From Fimiplasma intestinipullorum (GTDB taxonomy: Bacteria > Bacillota_I > Bacilli_A > Erysipelotrichales > Coprobacillaceae): 64,000 nt of DNA. Below, one piece after another: positions 32,250 through 41,038 of the stretch. Location of the stretch: assembly GCA_018715065.1 (NCBI GenBank), contig DVMJ01000051.1, positions 1-64,000 of the forward strand, in the 5' to 3' direction. The notes under the pieces are model-generated. The model had not been told where the DNA came from, searched no databases, and worked only from the letters and a program-made list of their open reading frames with translations. Position 1 is the first letter of the stretch, and every line of letters begins with the position of its first letter. The position numbers and the translations under genes are program-made.

Positions 32250-32255
32250 TATAAT
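32250..32255 (+). promoter_or_regulatory. -10 element of the ABC exporter operon
   Basis: TATAAT 22 nt before the first gene; no -35 with good match, so the call rests on the hexamer and position. Confidence 0.4.
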
Positions 32256-32276
32256 AGGGTCTATGGAGGGATATGG

Positions 32277-32981
32277 ATGAGTGCATACATTGAAATGAAG
32301 AATGTTGTGAAATCTTATCGAATGGGTGAAGTCACGATCAATGCCTGCGATGGTGTCCATTTTCAGGTCGATCAGGGCGAATTTGTTGTTATCGTCGGTC
32401 CTAGCGGTGCCGGCAAAACGACGATCCTCAATATTTTAGGTGGCATGGATACACCGACAAGCGGACAGGTCATCGTCGATGGTCGCCGTGTCGATAGTTT
32501 TAATGAGAAACAGTTGACCGAATATCGTCGTAATGATATTGGCTTTGTTTTTCAGTTCTACAATCTAGTACAAAACCTGACGGCAGTAGAAAACGTCGAA
32601 TTAGCCAGTCAGATTTGTGCAAATCCTTTAAACCCCCGCGAGGTCCTGACCAGTGTACAGTTAGAAGATCGCATGGATAATTTTCCGGCTCAGTTATCTG
32701 GAGGAGAACAGCAGCGTGTTGCGATTGCGCGTGCGATTGCTAAAAACCCTAAATTGCTACTTTGCGATGAGCCGACTGGGGCGCTGGACTACCAAACGGG
32801 AAAAGCTATTTTGAAGTTATTAAGACAAATGTGCGAAGTTTATGAGATGACGGTCATTGTGATTACCCATAACTCAGCCTTAGCGCCAATGGCTGACAGG
32901 GTAATTCATCTTAAGAACGGGAAAGTGGACGAGATGTTACTTAATGAGCATCCAAAACCAATCGAAGAGATTGAATGGTAA
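32277..32981 (+). CDS. ABC transporter ATP-binding protein (MacB/LolD group)
   Basis: A 234-residue ATPase subunit. Walker A is GPSGAGKTT, the signature LSGGEQQRVAIARA, Walker B LLLCDEPTGALD and the switch His is in VIVITHN. The group powers FtsX-type exporters that act mechanically on envelope substrates, peptides or antibiotics. ATG 32277 lies 7 nt after TGGAGGGA; the ATG at 32273 is out of frame. The permease gene follows after 3 nt. Confidence 0.95.
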   Translation: MSAYIEMKNVVKSYRMGEVTINACDGVHFQVDQGEFVVIVGPSGAGKTTILNILGGMDTPTSGQVIVDGRRVDSFNEKQLTEYRRNDIGFVFQFYNLVQNLTAVENVELASQICANPLNPREVLTSVQLEDRMDNFPAQLSGGEQQRVAIARAIAKNPKLLLCDEPTGALDYQTGKAILKLLRQMCEVYEMTVIVITHNSALAPMADRVIHLKNGKVDEMLLNEHPKPIEEIEW

Positions 32982-32984
32982 TTT

Positions 32985-35900
32985 ATGAAAAAGTATAAAA
33001 CTTTTTTTAAACTTCAATGGCGCATGATCTGGAAAACGCGATCGCGTTTCCTTTCGGTCTTGCTGATCATCTTTTTGGGAACTGCTTTTTTTGCAGGTTT
33101 GCGAATTACACCTCAGGTCATGAATACATCGGCCGATCGTTACCTGGATAATCAAAATTACGCGGATCTGACGTTGATCCCTACTTACGGGGCGACTGAT
33201 GAGGATATTGCCGAAATATTAAAAATTGATGGTGTACAATCAGCGACCGGTGTATATGTTTTTGATGCTTTAGCTTCTTTTGACAGCTATCAGGATGGAG
33301 TCGTCGTTTACTCTTATCAGTCAGATGTCAACACCCCTTATTTAACGGATGGGCGTTTGCCTGAAAATGATATGGAGTGTCTGGTCGATCTTCAGTATCT
33401 CAACGATCATCCGGAAATGGAACTTGGTGATACCGTCACTTTGAGTAACGACCAGGGGGAACAGACTTTTACAGTGGTGGGTTTTGCCAAGGATGTTCGC
33501 CAGCTCATCTATTATAACCGTGGAACGAATACTTATGGCAGTGGACAGAGTGTTGGATTTATCATTATCAATCCAACGCCAGCCAAAGCGTTAGGCTTAA
33601 ATCAGGAACTCATCGATCTGTTAGGGACTGATGCCTTCTACAATCAGGTGCTGATTCAGGTCGAAGGAGCAGATGCCCTGAATGTTTTCTCGGATGAATA
33701 CGATCAGTTATTGGAAGGGGTAAAGGCAGATATAGAAGATTGTATTCAAGCTCGTTTAGATGAACGTTATGATACATTAGTAGGAGATAAACTGGCTTTA
33801 TTGGAAGAGCCACGTAAGCAGTATGAAGAAGGGTTACAGGCTTATGAAAATGGGGTCGCGCAATTCGAAATTGAGACTAAACAAGCTGAGATTGCTTTAA
33901 TTGAAAGCCGTATGCAAATCTTAGAGGGACGTCAGCAGCTGGTAGATGCGAAAGGGCAGTTCACTGAAGGCTCGAGTGCAATTACCTCAGAAATTGACAA
34001 TTTAAATTCACAGCTAGCCGCTTTACAAAGTCAGCTTGATGAATTGCGTCATTCGATCAACGATCAGGATAGTGCTCCTGATCTTTCGGAAGGTGATGAA
34101 ATTGTTGTTGATGGTGATGCGACCAGTGAGATGACAGCTTTGATTGATGAAATGGATACTGCGATTAGCGAAATGAATTCAACTCTATCAGGATTAAGTC
34201 AATATGTGGATGCCGCCTTGCAATTAGAGAGCGGCGAGCTTGCCCTGGATAAAGCGGAATTACAGTTGGAAGTAGGGGAACAACAGCTAGCTTTAACGAA
34301 ACAACAGACGCAGGACCAGTTAGATGTTGCCAAGGCGGAATTAGATGCGGCAAAAGTACAATTGGATGAAGCCGAAGCCCAGATCAACCAGATCCCACAA
34401 CCAACTTATTATTTGCTGGATAAGGATCTCAATGAAGGAACGGCTTCGTTCAAGAGTGATTCTGATCGAATCGGTGCCATTGCGGAGTTATTCCCATTGA
34501 CGTTTTTCTTAGTTGCTGCACTTGTCAGTCTGACAACGATGACCCGTATGGTAGAAGAACAGCGTTCGCAAAGTGGAACTTTGCGCGCACTTGGTTATAG
34601 TAAGGTTGCCGTGATGATGCAATATATCTGCTACGCTTTGCTGGCAACGGCGATCGGGTCGATTTTGGGAATCTTATTCGGTTCATTCTTCTTCCCGTAC
34701 ATTATCTACAGTCTCTATTGTTTAATGATGTATGATGTACCACAGACGATGGTCTACTGCTGGAATGTAAGCATTTATGCTTTGACAATTGTGATTGCCG
34801 TCTTTGTGACACTTTTGGCAACGATGTTTGCTTCGTATTCTGAGTTGACATTGATGCCGGCAATTCTCATGCGTCCTAAAGCGCCTAAGCTTGGTAAGCG
34901 AATTTTGTTGGAAAAAGTCACTTGGCTCTGGAAACGGCTTAACTTTAATCAGAAGGTGACAATGCGTAATATCTTCCGTTATAAGAAACGTTTCTTTATG
35001 AGCATCATTGGGATTGCTGGATGTACAGCACTGATCGTTACTGGTTTTGGTGTTAAATATTCTATTACGGATATGACAGAACGTCAGTTTAATGAAATAT
35101 GGCTTTATGATGGGAGTGTTACTTACACAGATGAGTATACGTTAGAAGAGATGAATGCCAAGCGTGATGAACTAAAAACCAATGCTCAAATCTCAGATGT
35201 GATGACAGCTTTGCAGTTGACAGGTACCGGCAGTGGTCAATCAGATAAAACCTTGGATATGACTTTAATGGTGCCTAGTTCACTCAATCGAATCGATTCC
35301 TATTTCACACTGCGTGAAGATGGCAGCCAGGATGAGATTACTTTAGGTGATGATGGTGTTGTCCTGTCAATCAAGGCGGCAGAGCTTCTGGATGTCGGTG
35401 TAGGGGATACGATTCAATTCACTTATAACGATACAAGCTATACGATGACCATCAGCGCTATTACAGAAAACTACATGCAGCACTTCATCTACATGTCTAG
35501 TACTTATTATGCATCTGTATTTGGCGAAGAAGCACAGTATAATGCTTGCCTGTTCAATACCACAGAGAGTTTGGATGAAGATACGGCGAACGTATTAGGA
35601 AAAATGTTGATGAACGATGAGAGTGTCTCCTCAGTCACTTTTGTTCACCAATTAGCTGATCAGCTCAATACCCAAATGGAGAGTGTGGATATTGTCGTGT
35701 GGGTGCTGATTATTTCAGCAGCGCTCTTAGCCTTTGTTGTGTTATATAATCTGACGAATATTAATATCAACGAACGTATCAGTGAAATTGCAACCATCAA
35801 GGTGCTGGGCTTTAGAAATAAAGAGGTTTATGATTATGTCTTCCGCGAAAATACGATTTTGAGTGTGATTGGTACATTGATCGGTTTATTCCTTGGGGTA

Positions 35901-36086
35901 TTCCTGCATCACTTTATCATGAATACGGTTGAGGTCGATATGATCATGTTTGTTAGAACGATTCGTCCAATCAGCTTTGTGTTTGCAATCGTTTTGACCA
36001 TGATGTTTACTTACTTGATTGATTTGTTTATGCGTCGTGTGCTTAGACGTATTGATATGGTTAGCTCGTTGAAGAGCATTGAATAA
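32985..36086 (+). CDS. FtsX-type ABC permease with large coiled-coil extracellular domain
   Basis: A 1033-residue permease. The first membrane helix lies near residues 22-40 (FLSVLLIIFLGTAFFAGL). A MacB-like extracytoplasmic domain follows, then a long coiled-coil stretch rich in Gln, Glu and Leu (around residues 260-470). The first FtsX core (ITLF-type) runs LFPLTFFLVAALVSLTTMTRM...; then MRNIFRYKKRFFMSIIGIAGCTALIVTGF starts a second half, with a C-terminal core near IVVWVLIISAALLAFVVLYN. The two-FtsX layout with coiled coil resembles Gram-positive exporters of unknown substrate. No sensor kinase or regulator sits next to it, and it ends at a strong terminator. Confidence 0.9.
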   Translation: MKKYKTFFKLQWRMIWKTRSRFLSVLLIIFLGTAFFAGLRITPQVMNTSADRYLDNQNYADLTLIPTYGATDEDIAEILKIDGVQSATGVYVFDALASFDSYQDGVVVYSYQSDVNTPYLTDGRLPENDMECLVDLQYLNDHPEMELGDTVTLSNDQGEQTFTVVGFAKDVRQLIYYNRGTNTYGSGQSVGFIIINPTPAKALGLNQELIDLLGTDAFYNQVLIQVEGADALNVFSDEYDQLLEGVKADIEDCIQARLDERYDTLVGDKLALLEEPRKQYEEGLQAYENGVAQFEIETKQAEIALIESRMQILEGRQQLVDAKGQFTEGSSAITSEIDNLNSQLAALQSQLDELRHSINDQDSAPDLSEGDEIVVDGDATSEMTALIDEMDTAISEMNSTLSGLSQYVDAALQLESGELALDKAELQLEVGEQQLALTKQQTQDQLDVAKAELDAAKVQLDEAEAQINQIPQPTYYLLDKDLNEGTASFKSDSDRIGAIAELFPLTFFLVAALVSLTTMTRMVEEQRSQSGTLRALGYSKVAVMMQYICYALLATAIGSILGILFGSFFFPYIIYSLYCLMMYDVPQTMVYCWNVSIYALTIVIAVFVTLLATMFASYSELTLMPAILMRPKAPKLGKRILLEKVTWLWKRLNFNQKVTMRNIFRYKKRFFMSIIGIAGCTALIVTGFGVKYSITDMTERQFNEIWLYDGSVTYTDEYTLEEMNAKRDELKTNAQISDVMTALQLTGTGSGQSDKTLDMTLMVPSSLNRIDSYFTLREDGSQDEITLGDDGVVLSIKAAELLDVGVGDTIQFTYNDTSYTMTISAITENYMQHFIYMSSTYYASVFGEEAQYNACLFNTTESLDEDTANVLGKMLMNDESVSSVTFVHQLADQLNTQMESVDIVVWVLIISAALLAFVVLYNLTNININERISEIATIKVLGFRNKEVYDYVFRENTILSVIGTLIGLFLGVFLHHFIMNTVEVDMIMFVRTIRPISFVFAIVLTMMFTYLIDLFMRRVLRRIDMVSSLKSIE

Positions 36087-36107
36087 GGAAGATTCGTCTT
36101 CCTTTTT
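36085..36107 (+). terminator. Terminator after the ABC permease
   Basis: Stem AAGGAAGA (36085-36092) with TCTTCCTT (36097-36104), TTCG loop, T run; overlaps the stop codon. Confidence 0.85.
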
Positions 36108-36108
36108 C

Positions 36109-36137
36109 TTGTACCATATCGCCGGCTATGATAGAAT
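36109..36137 (+). promoter_or_regulatory. SigA-type promoter of the HAD/LemA pair
   Basis: TTGTAC (36109-36114), 17-nt spacer, TAGAAT (36132-36137). Confidence 0.55.
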
Positions 36138-36159
36138 GAAAGAGAATTGAGGGGATAGT

Positions 36160-36933
36160 ATGAAGAAATACATATTCTTTGATATTGACGGTACACTAAG
36201 AGCCTGGCCGGATGGGTCGATCAGTTCAAAGAGCATTCAGGCCATCGCCAAGCTTAAGGAAGCAGGGCATGAGGTTTGGATAGCGACAGGCAGAGGCTTG
36301 TACAGCGCATTGAATATGGGCCGTTATGCAGGCATTCCACAGGTGATTGCTGATGGTGGCAGGACGGTCTATGCGGATGGGCGCTTGCTAAAAGATGAGC
36401 CATTAGATGAAGGGGATGTTGCTTCTATTGATGAATGGGCAGCAACAAACGGAATTGAGATTGGGTATTCCAATGCTTTTGCGATCCATACCAGTTCAGC
36501 TTATTTTGTCCAGGCGTATGATCTGGATGAAACGATTCTTGTTTCTTGGAAGCGAGAGTTGGACTTTCGTCAACTAGGACCACTCTACAAGATTTATTTA
36601 CGTTTACCGAAGGATTCGCCTATACGCTTTCCAAATGCTGATCGGCTTTCACATCATTGGACCAGGCCTGATCTATGTATCATTGAAGCCACGTATAAAG
36701 AAAGAGGGATCGACTACCTTGTTTCTAGCCGCCAGTTGAGTCGTGAACAGCTCATCTGTTTTGGGGACGGGGACAATGATGTCTCCATGTTCGATTACTG
36801 CCAGACATCTATTTGTATGGGGAATGGAACGGAACGTGCAAAGGCGCATGCCAGCTTTATCACCCTTCCAATCGAACAGGAAGGCATCGCCTATGCGTTA
36901 GATCAATTGCATTATTTTGAAGGAGGAAAATGA
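36160..36933 (+). CDS. Cof-type HAD phosphatase (second)
   Basis: A 257-residue HAD phosphatase with motif I FDIDGTL near the start (D8, D10), motif II IATGRG, a C2 cap, motif III region YLVSSRQLSREQ and motif IV FGDGDNDVSMF. It differs from the HAD gene at 16922 in size and cap. The lemA-like gene starts 1 nt after its stop. Substrate unknown, probably a sugar phosphate. Confidence 0.9.
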   Translation: MKKYIFFDIDGTLRAWPDGSISSKSIQAIAKLKEAGHEVWIATGRGLYSALNMGRYAGIPQVIADGGRTVYADGRLLKDEPLDEGDVASIDEWAATNGIEIGYSNAFAIHTSSAYFVQAYDLDETILVSWKRELDFRQLGPLYKIYLRLPKDSPIRFPNADRLSHHWTRPDLCIIEATYKERGIDYLVSSRQLSREQLICFGDGDNDVSMFDYCQTSICMGNGTERAKAHASFITLPIEQEGIAYALDQLHYFEGGK

Positions 36934-36934
36934 G

Positions 36935-37501
36935 ATGTTTGATATACTGAAGATCCTATTTGTGATACTGATTGTCATCGTGATCCTGTTGGTGATCTGG
37001 GCTGTGCATAGCTATAACCAGCTTGTCGCGATGAATGAAAAAATCAATGTTTCCTGGTCACAGATCGATGTTGTTTTGAAACAGCGTGCCGATTTGATTC
37101 CTGGTCTTGTAGAAACAGTCAAAGGTGCTGCGCGCTTTGAAACAGAGACATTAAATTCGGTTCTGCAAAGTAGGGAAAGATATACACAGGCAAGTGACCC
37201 CAAAGATAAGATGATATCCGCTAATCAGCTGGATCAATCTTTGCATCAGCTCTTTGTACTATCAGAAAATTATCCTGATCTGAAAGCGAATGCCAGTTTC
37301 ATGAATTTCCAAAAAGAGTTCTCAGTAATGGAAGATAAGATTGCTAAGTATCGCCAATTTTATAATGATATGGTCTATGCCTATAATCGAGCCTGTCAGG
37401 CATTTCCAAAATCAATGATTGCGAGTGCGTTTCATTTTGATTTAGCATCTTATTTTGAAATTAGTGAAGAAGAAAAAACAAAACCAAACATCCAATTTTA
37501 A
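36935..37501 (+). CDS. LemA-family membrane protein
   Basis: A 188-residue LemA protein. One N-terminal membrane helix (about residues 5-27, LKILFVILIVIVILLVIWAV) precedes the helical LemA domain with SYNQLVAMNEKINVSWSQID, LKQRADLIPGLVETVKGAARFE, QSRERY and the YNRACQAFPKSMIA end. Family members are surface-anchored helical bundles of unclear role. ATG 36935 has AGGAGG at 8 nt. Confidence 0.93.
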   Translation: MFDILKILFVILIVIVILLVIWAVHSYNQLVAMNEKINVSWSQIDVVLKQRADLIPGLVETVKGAARFETETLNSVLQSRERYTQASDPKDKMISANQLDQSLHQLFVLSENYPDLKANASFMNFQKEFSVMEDKIAKYRQFYNDMVYAYNRACQAFPKSMIASAFHFDLASYFEISEEEKTKPNIQF

Positions 37502-37508
37502 ACATTTC

Positions 37509-37572
37509 AAAAAGAAAGAGTACGAAATTTAGAAATCGGGCTTTCGAATAAGTGTCTCTTTCTTTTTCTCTT
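37509..37572 (+). terminator. Long-loop terminator after the LemA-type gene
   Basis: A perfect 12-bp stem (37509-37520 with 37556-37567) encloses a 35-nt loop that contains its own CGAAA/TTTCG stem (37523-37527 with 37542-37546). A T-rich tract follows. It is less certain because of the long loop. Confidence 0.5.
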
Positions 37573-37700
37573 TTTAACAAAATGAGTTAAATTTATCTAA
37601 ATAAGATTTGTGTTTGATACAAAATTTGTCTTTGCAGAAAGAATATCTCCTTTTTCTTAAGAAAAAATTAAGAATTCTGTGTTAAATTGGTATGAAGGGG

Positions 37701-37729
37701 TGGACTTTTTAACAAAATCCGTTTATAAT
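37701..37729 (+). promoter_or_regulatory. SigA-type promoter of the NlpC/P60 gene
   Basis: TGGACT (37701-37706), 17-nt spacer, TATAAT (37724-37729). It supports the start at 37766 over the earlier ATG-like codons. Confidence 0.6.
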
Positions 37730-37765
37730 AGAAAGCGGATGTATGGATTGAAAGGAGGCAATTGG

Positions 37766-39271
37766 ATGAATGATGATGTAAAAGTACAGATCAGATCCAC
37801 AGTCCTTGAAGGATTGGGTAAACGTAAAGCGATGTTTATGCCTATGGTCTGTGTTTCTTCATTCATGCTGGTAGGTTACGCTGCTTTGGATACAACAGCT
37901 CCAGAAATTGTGACTGAAAGCTTAGATCTCGAATTGAATGAAGAAGTCACACCTGAGATGATCCAGGCTGTGGATAACAAAGATGATCGCTCCGCTATTA
38001 CTATTACCGTCGACCAAAGTGCTGATTATGACGCTACTCGTGAAGGAACTTACTATATTACCGTAACGGCTACGGACTCTTTCAATAACGTCAGTGAAGA
38101 AAAAGTCATCCCGGTCACTTACAGTGATAAAAAGGCTCCTGTAATTAGTGTGAAAGATGGCGTGGATACGGATGCTAATGTCATCAAGTTAAGATATAAC
38201 TCTGATGCGAATATCCGTGAATATATTCAGGCTATCGATAACAACATTAATTCCGGTAATCAAGGCGACTTGACTGAATACATCGTTCAAGAGAATGAAT
38301 TAGATACAAGTACCTTAGGTTCTCAGATTGTAAACGTCAGTGTGAAAGACGATGCTGGGAATGAAACAAAGAAAGCAATTCCTGTTTATATTATTGATGA
38401 TGTCGCACCTGATTTACAGTTAGCTGATGATGGTGAGGCAAGAATTAATTATGGATCACAATTTGACCTTTCTGAATTCGCCAAAGCCATTGACGAATAT
38501 GAAGGGGATCTGACTGATCAAATCGAAATTGTCGAACAACAATTACCTGATACAAATACCTTAGGAGCAACAGGGTATGTCAACTTAAAAGTGGCAGACA
38601 GTTCTGGTAACGTAACTGAGAAAACATTGAATTTAACAGTTGCGGATACAGAAGCACCAACTATCACTTTTAGCAGAAACAATTTCTCTGTTAAGATGGG
38701 AGATACGGTCAATGTTGCTGATTATGTATCTGTATCTGATAATTTAGATCAGGACATTGGCAGTAAAGTCACTTACAGTGCCAATACAGTAGATACGTCT
38801 AGTGAAGGAAAACAGACTATTACCGTGTCTGCAACAGATGAAGCAGGCAACACGACAACTGAAACCTTTACTGTTACTGTTTATGATCCAGCGACTTATG
38901 CTGGAAATACCGTTGTTTCGGCAGCAGCGACAAAAGTTGGTTGTGCATACGTCTATGGTGGCAGTGGACCTAACGTCTTTGACTGTTCCGGTTTAACGCA
39001 GTGGGCTTACCGTCAGGCAGGTATCTCTATTCCACGTACCGCTACAGCTCAGTACTATGGTGCGAGCCAGCATTTATACAGTTATAGTGAACTTCAGCCA
39101 GGGGATCTTTTATTCTTCAATACGCAGGGAACTTCATACAGCCATGTTGGAATTTATGTGGGAAATGGTATGATGGTTCATGCAGGAAGTGAAAGCACCG
39201 GTGTCAATCGTACGAGCATTTACGGTTCTTACTGGACATCTCGCTTTACTGGCGCAGGTAGATACTATTAA
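37766..39271 (+). CDS. NlpC/P60 cell-wall hydrolase with Ig-like repeats
   Basis: A 501-residue surface protein. A hydrophobic helix at residues 23-40 (MFMPMVCVSSFMLVGYAA) may be a signal or anchor. Four beta-sandwich repeats with the DxTAPEI / DxxAPDL / DTEAPTI spacing, as in DUF5011/HYR-type Ig-like domains, run to about residue 385. The C-terminal NlpC/P60 domain has C407 (FDCSG), H460 (SYSHVG) and H472 (MVHAG). The order is the one of D,L-endopeptidases that cut peptidoglycan stems. Start ATG 37766 follows AAAGGAGG. No LysM or SH3b wall-binding domain is visible; the repeats probably act as a spacer. Confidence 0.92.
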   Translation: MNDDVKVQIRSTVLEGLGKRKAMFMPMVCVSSFMLVGYAALDTTAPEIVTESLDLELNEEVTPEMIQAVDNKDDRSAITITVDQSADYDATREGTYYITVTATDSFNNVSEEKVIPVTYSDKKAPVISVKDGVDTDANVIKLRYNSDANIREYIQAIDNNINSGNQGDLTEYIVQENELDTSTLGSQIVNVSVKDDAGNETKKAIPVYIIDDVAPDLQLADDGEARINYGSQFDLSEFAKAIDEYEGDLTDQIEIVEQQLPDTNTLGATGYVNLKVADSSGNVTEKTLNLTVADTEAPTITFSRNNFSVKMGDTVNVADYVSVSDNLDQDIGSKVTYSANTVDTSSEGKQTITVSATDEAGNTTTETFTVTVYDPATYAGNTVVSAAATKVGCAYVYGGSGPNVFDCSGLTQWAYRQAGISIPRTATAQYYGASQHLYSYSELQPGDLLFFNTQGTSYSHVGIYVGNGMMVHAGSESTGVNRTSIYGSYWTSRFTGAGRYY

Positions 39272-39298
39272 AAAACGCTGGAAACAGCGTTTTTTTTT
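39271..39298 (+). terminator. Terminator after the NlpC/P60 gene
   Basis: Ten-base stem (39271-39280 with 39285-39294), GAAA tetraloop, T run. Confidence 0.9.
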
Positions 39299-39351
39299 GC
39301 CTTTAAAAGGCGGTATTTAGGATGGTTTCATTTGTTGTTTTTGAAAAGGCG

Positions 39352-39380
39352 TTGTTTTCAACAAAAATGCATGGTATGAT
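39352..39380 (+). promoter_or_regulatory. SigA-type promoter of the NAD(P)HX repair gene
   Basis: TTGTTT (39352-39357), 17-nt spacer, TATGAT (39375-39380) with extended TGG. It predicts an unusually long leader of about 130 nt. Confidence 0.6.
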
Positions 39381-39520
39381 TGAGACAGGCATAATAATGG
39401 TTTTAAGCGCCGATTCTACTTTTGGTGATGTTTATTCAGATATTGGGAGAATGGGTGTGCAGGTGTTCACATTTCAATTCGGAAACTTGCTTGATAACAA
39501 AAAAGAATGGAGTGATTGCT

Positions 39521-41017
39521 ATGCTAGTTGCGAATGCCAGACAAATGAAGTTATACGACGAATACATTATGCAGCGCCTGAATCATTCGATCGAAGGGAT
39601 GATCCTGAAGGCTGCAAAGGTGCTGTATCCTTATGTTGCGAAAGAAAAAAATATCCTCATTCTGGTAGGTAAGGGAAATAATGGTGCCGATGGATTAGCG
39701 CTTTCCTGCCTTTTGAAAAACATGAATCAGGAAGTTACTTGTTTTCTGCTGGCAAGTAAAAAAGAAATGAGCCAGGGAGCTGGCTATTATCTGGAAAAAG
39801 CGATTGCCTTAGGGGTGTCCATTTATTATCTTTCAGATGAAAATGATTTTAGTTTTAAGATGTTTAATGAGAAAGTGGCTCAGGCATCGGTGATCATTGA
39901 TGGTATTTTTGGAATTGGTTTGATGGGACCACTTAGCGGCATGGAGAAACATGTCATTGAACATCTTAATCAAATGGAGCACTGTCCGATCATGGCCATC
40001 GATATTCCTTCAGGTTTGAATGCGGATACGGGCAACATAGCAAATGTCTGTCTGAAAGCGTCTTTGACGATTACTTTTGTAGCGATGAAGACCGGTTTTC
40101 TCAATCCGCATGCCAAGGTCTATACGGGCGAGGTCTTTGTCGAATCATTGGGCTATGATCCGGATATCATGGTTGAACTAGGGTTTGGCTATTTATTAGA
40201 ATCAGAGGTTGTTGAAAAAATTGTGCGGGAACGTCAATATGATGGTTATAAGGGCACTTATGGACGGGCTTTATTGCTGACAGGCAGCCGTCAATATCCT
40301 GGAGCCGGTCTGATCAGTACGGCGGCAGCGCTTTACAGCGGGGCTGGTCTGGTCCAACTGTCTTCTGATGCTGAAGTCATGAAGATGGCAGTGAGCCGTT
40401 ATCCTGAAATCTTGACCGCCCTGGCTGATCAACAGCTAGATAGCATGTTGGATGCCGCGAGTGCTGTTTTATTTGGCTGTGGACGAGGCTGGAACGACAC
40501 GACACGCCTGGAGCTTGAAGAAGTCCTGGTTAAGAGTCGGGTTCCCGTCGTTTTAGATGCTGATGGTATTAATTGTTTGGCCAGTACACCCGAACTGCTC
40601 ACTCAGGTGAGCTGTCCGGTGATCCTGACGCCACACCTGGGAGAAATGCAGCGGCTTTTAGAAAATGAGACAGAGAAGGATCCGGTTGTTGGAGCCATTC
40701 AATTTGCGCGCAAATATCATGCGATCGTCGTCCTCAAAGGACCGTTGACAATGGTCACTGATGGAAAGCATGTCTTTCGCAATCCAAGTGGGAATGGTGC
40801 TATGGCCAGTGCGGGCATGGGGGATGCACTCGCAGGAATCGTTGTTAGTTTGCTGGCGCAGGGGTATGCATATACGGATGCCTGTGTATTAGGCGTTTAT
40901 TTACATGGCTGCTGCGGGGATCAGATTGCGAAGAACCAATATACGGTCTTAGCCAGTCAGCTGATTGAAAAAATTCCTGAAGTGATGCACCGTTTCAATG
41001 AGAACACAAAAAAATGA
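39521..41017 (+). CDS. nnrD: Bifunctional NAD(P)H-hydrate repair enzyme (epimerase and dehydratase)
   Basis: A 498-residue fusion that repairs hydrated NAD(P)H. The YjeF_N epimerase domain (about 1-210) has LVGKGNNGADGLALS, DGIFGIGLMGPLSG and IDIPSGLNADTG. The ribokinase-like ADP-dependent dehydratase domain (about 220-498) has KGTYGRALLLTGSRQYPGAGLI, VLDADGINCL, LTPHLGEMQRLL and NGAMASAGMGDALAGIV. ATG 39521 follows GGAGTGA; no better site stands upstream. Its stop lies in a bidirectional hairpin shared with the next gene. Confidence 0.94.
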   Translation: MLVANARQMKLYDEYIMQRLNHSIEGMILKAAKVLYPYVAKEKNILILVGKGNNGADGLALSCLLKNMNQEVTCFLLASKKEMSQGAGYYLEKAIALGVSIYYLSDENDFSFKMFNEKVAQASVIIDGIFGIGLMGPLSGMEKHVIEHLNQMEHCPIMAIDIPSGLNADTGNIANVCLKASLTITFVAMKTGFLNPHAKVYTGEVFVESLGYDPDIMVELGFGYLLESEVVEKIVRERQYDGYKGTYGRALLLTGSRQYPGAGLISTAAALYSGAGLVQLSSDAEVMKMAVSRYPEILTALADQQLDSMLDAASAVLFGCGRGWNDTTRLELEEVLVKSRVPVVLDADGINCLASTPELLTQVSCPVILTPHLGEMQRLLENETEKDPVVGAIQFARKYHAIVVLKGPLTMVTDGKHVFRNPSGNGAMASAGMGDALAGIVVSLLAQGYAYTDACVLGVYLHGCCGDQIAKNQYTVLASQLIEKIPEVMHRFNENTKK

Positions 41018-41038
41018 TGGGAGACCATCATTTTTCTT
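41008..41038. terminator. Bidirectional terminator shared by two convergent genes
   Basis: Stem AAAATGATGG (41011-41020) with CCATCATTTT (41025-41034), GAGA loop. T run on the right for the + strand, A run on the left for the minus strand; both stop codons lie in or against it. Confidence 0.88.

Noticed and set aside
33033..34390. Minus-strand frames inside the coiled-coil part of the permease
   Set aside because: They mirror the repetitive coding sequence and have no start signals.
39322..39672. Plus-strand frame of 116 codons overlapping the NAD(P)HX repair gene
   Set aside because: It spans the promoter and then runs in another frame inside a clear enzyme gene; no ribosome site.
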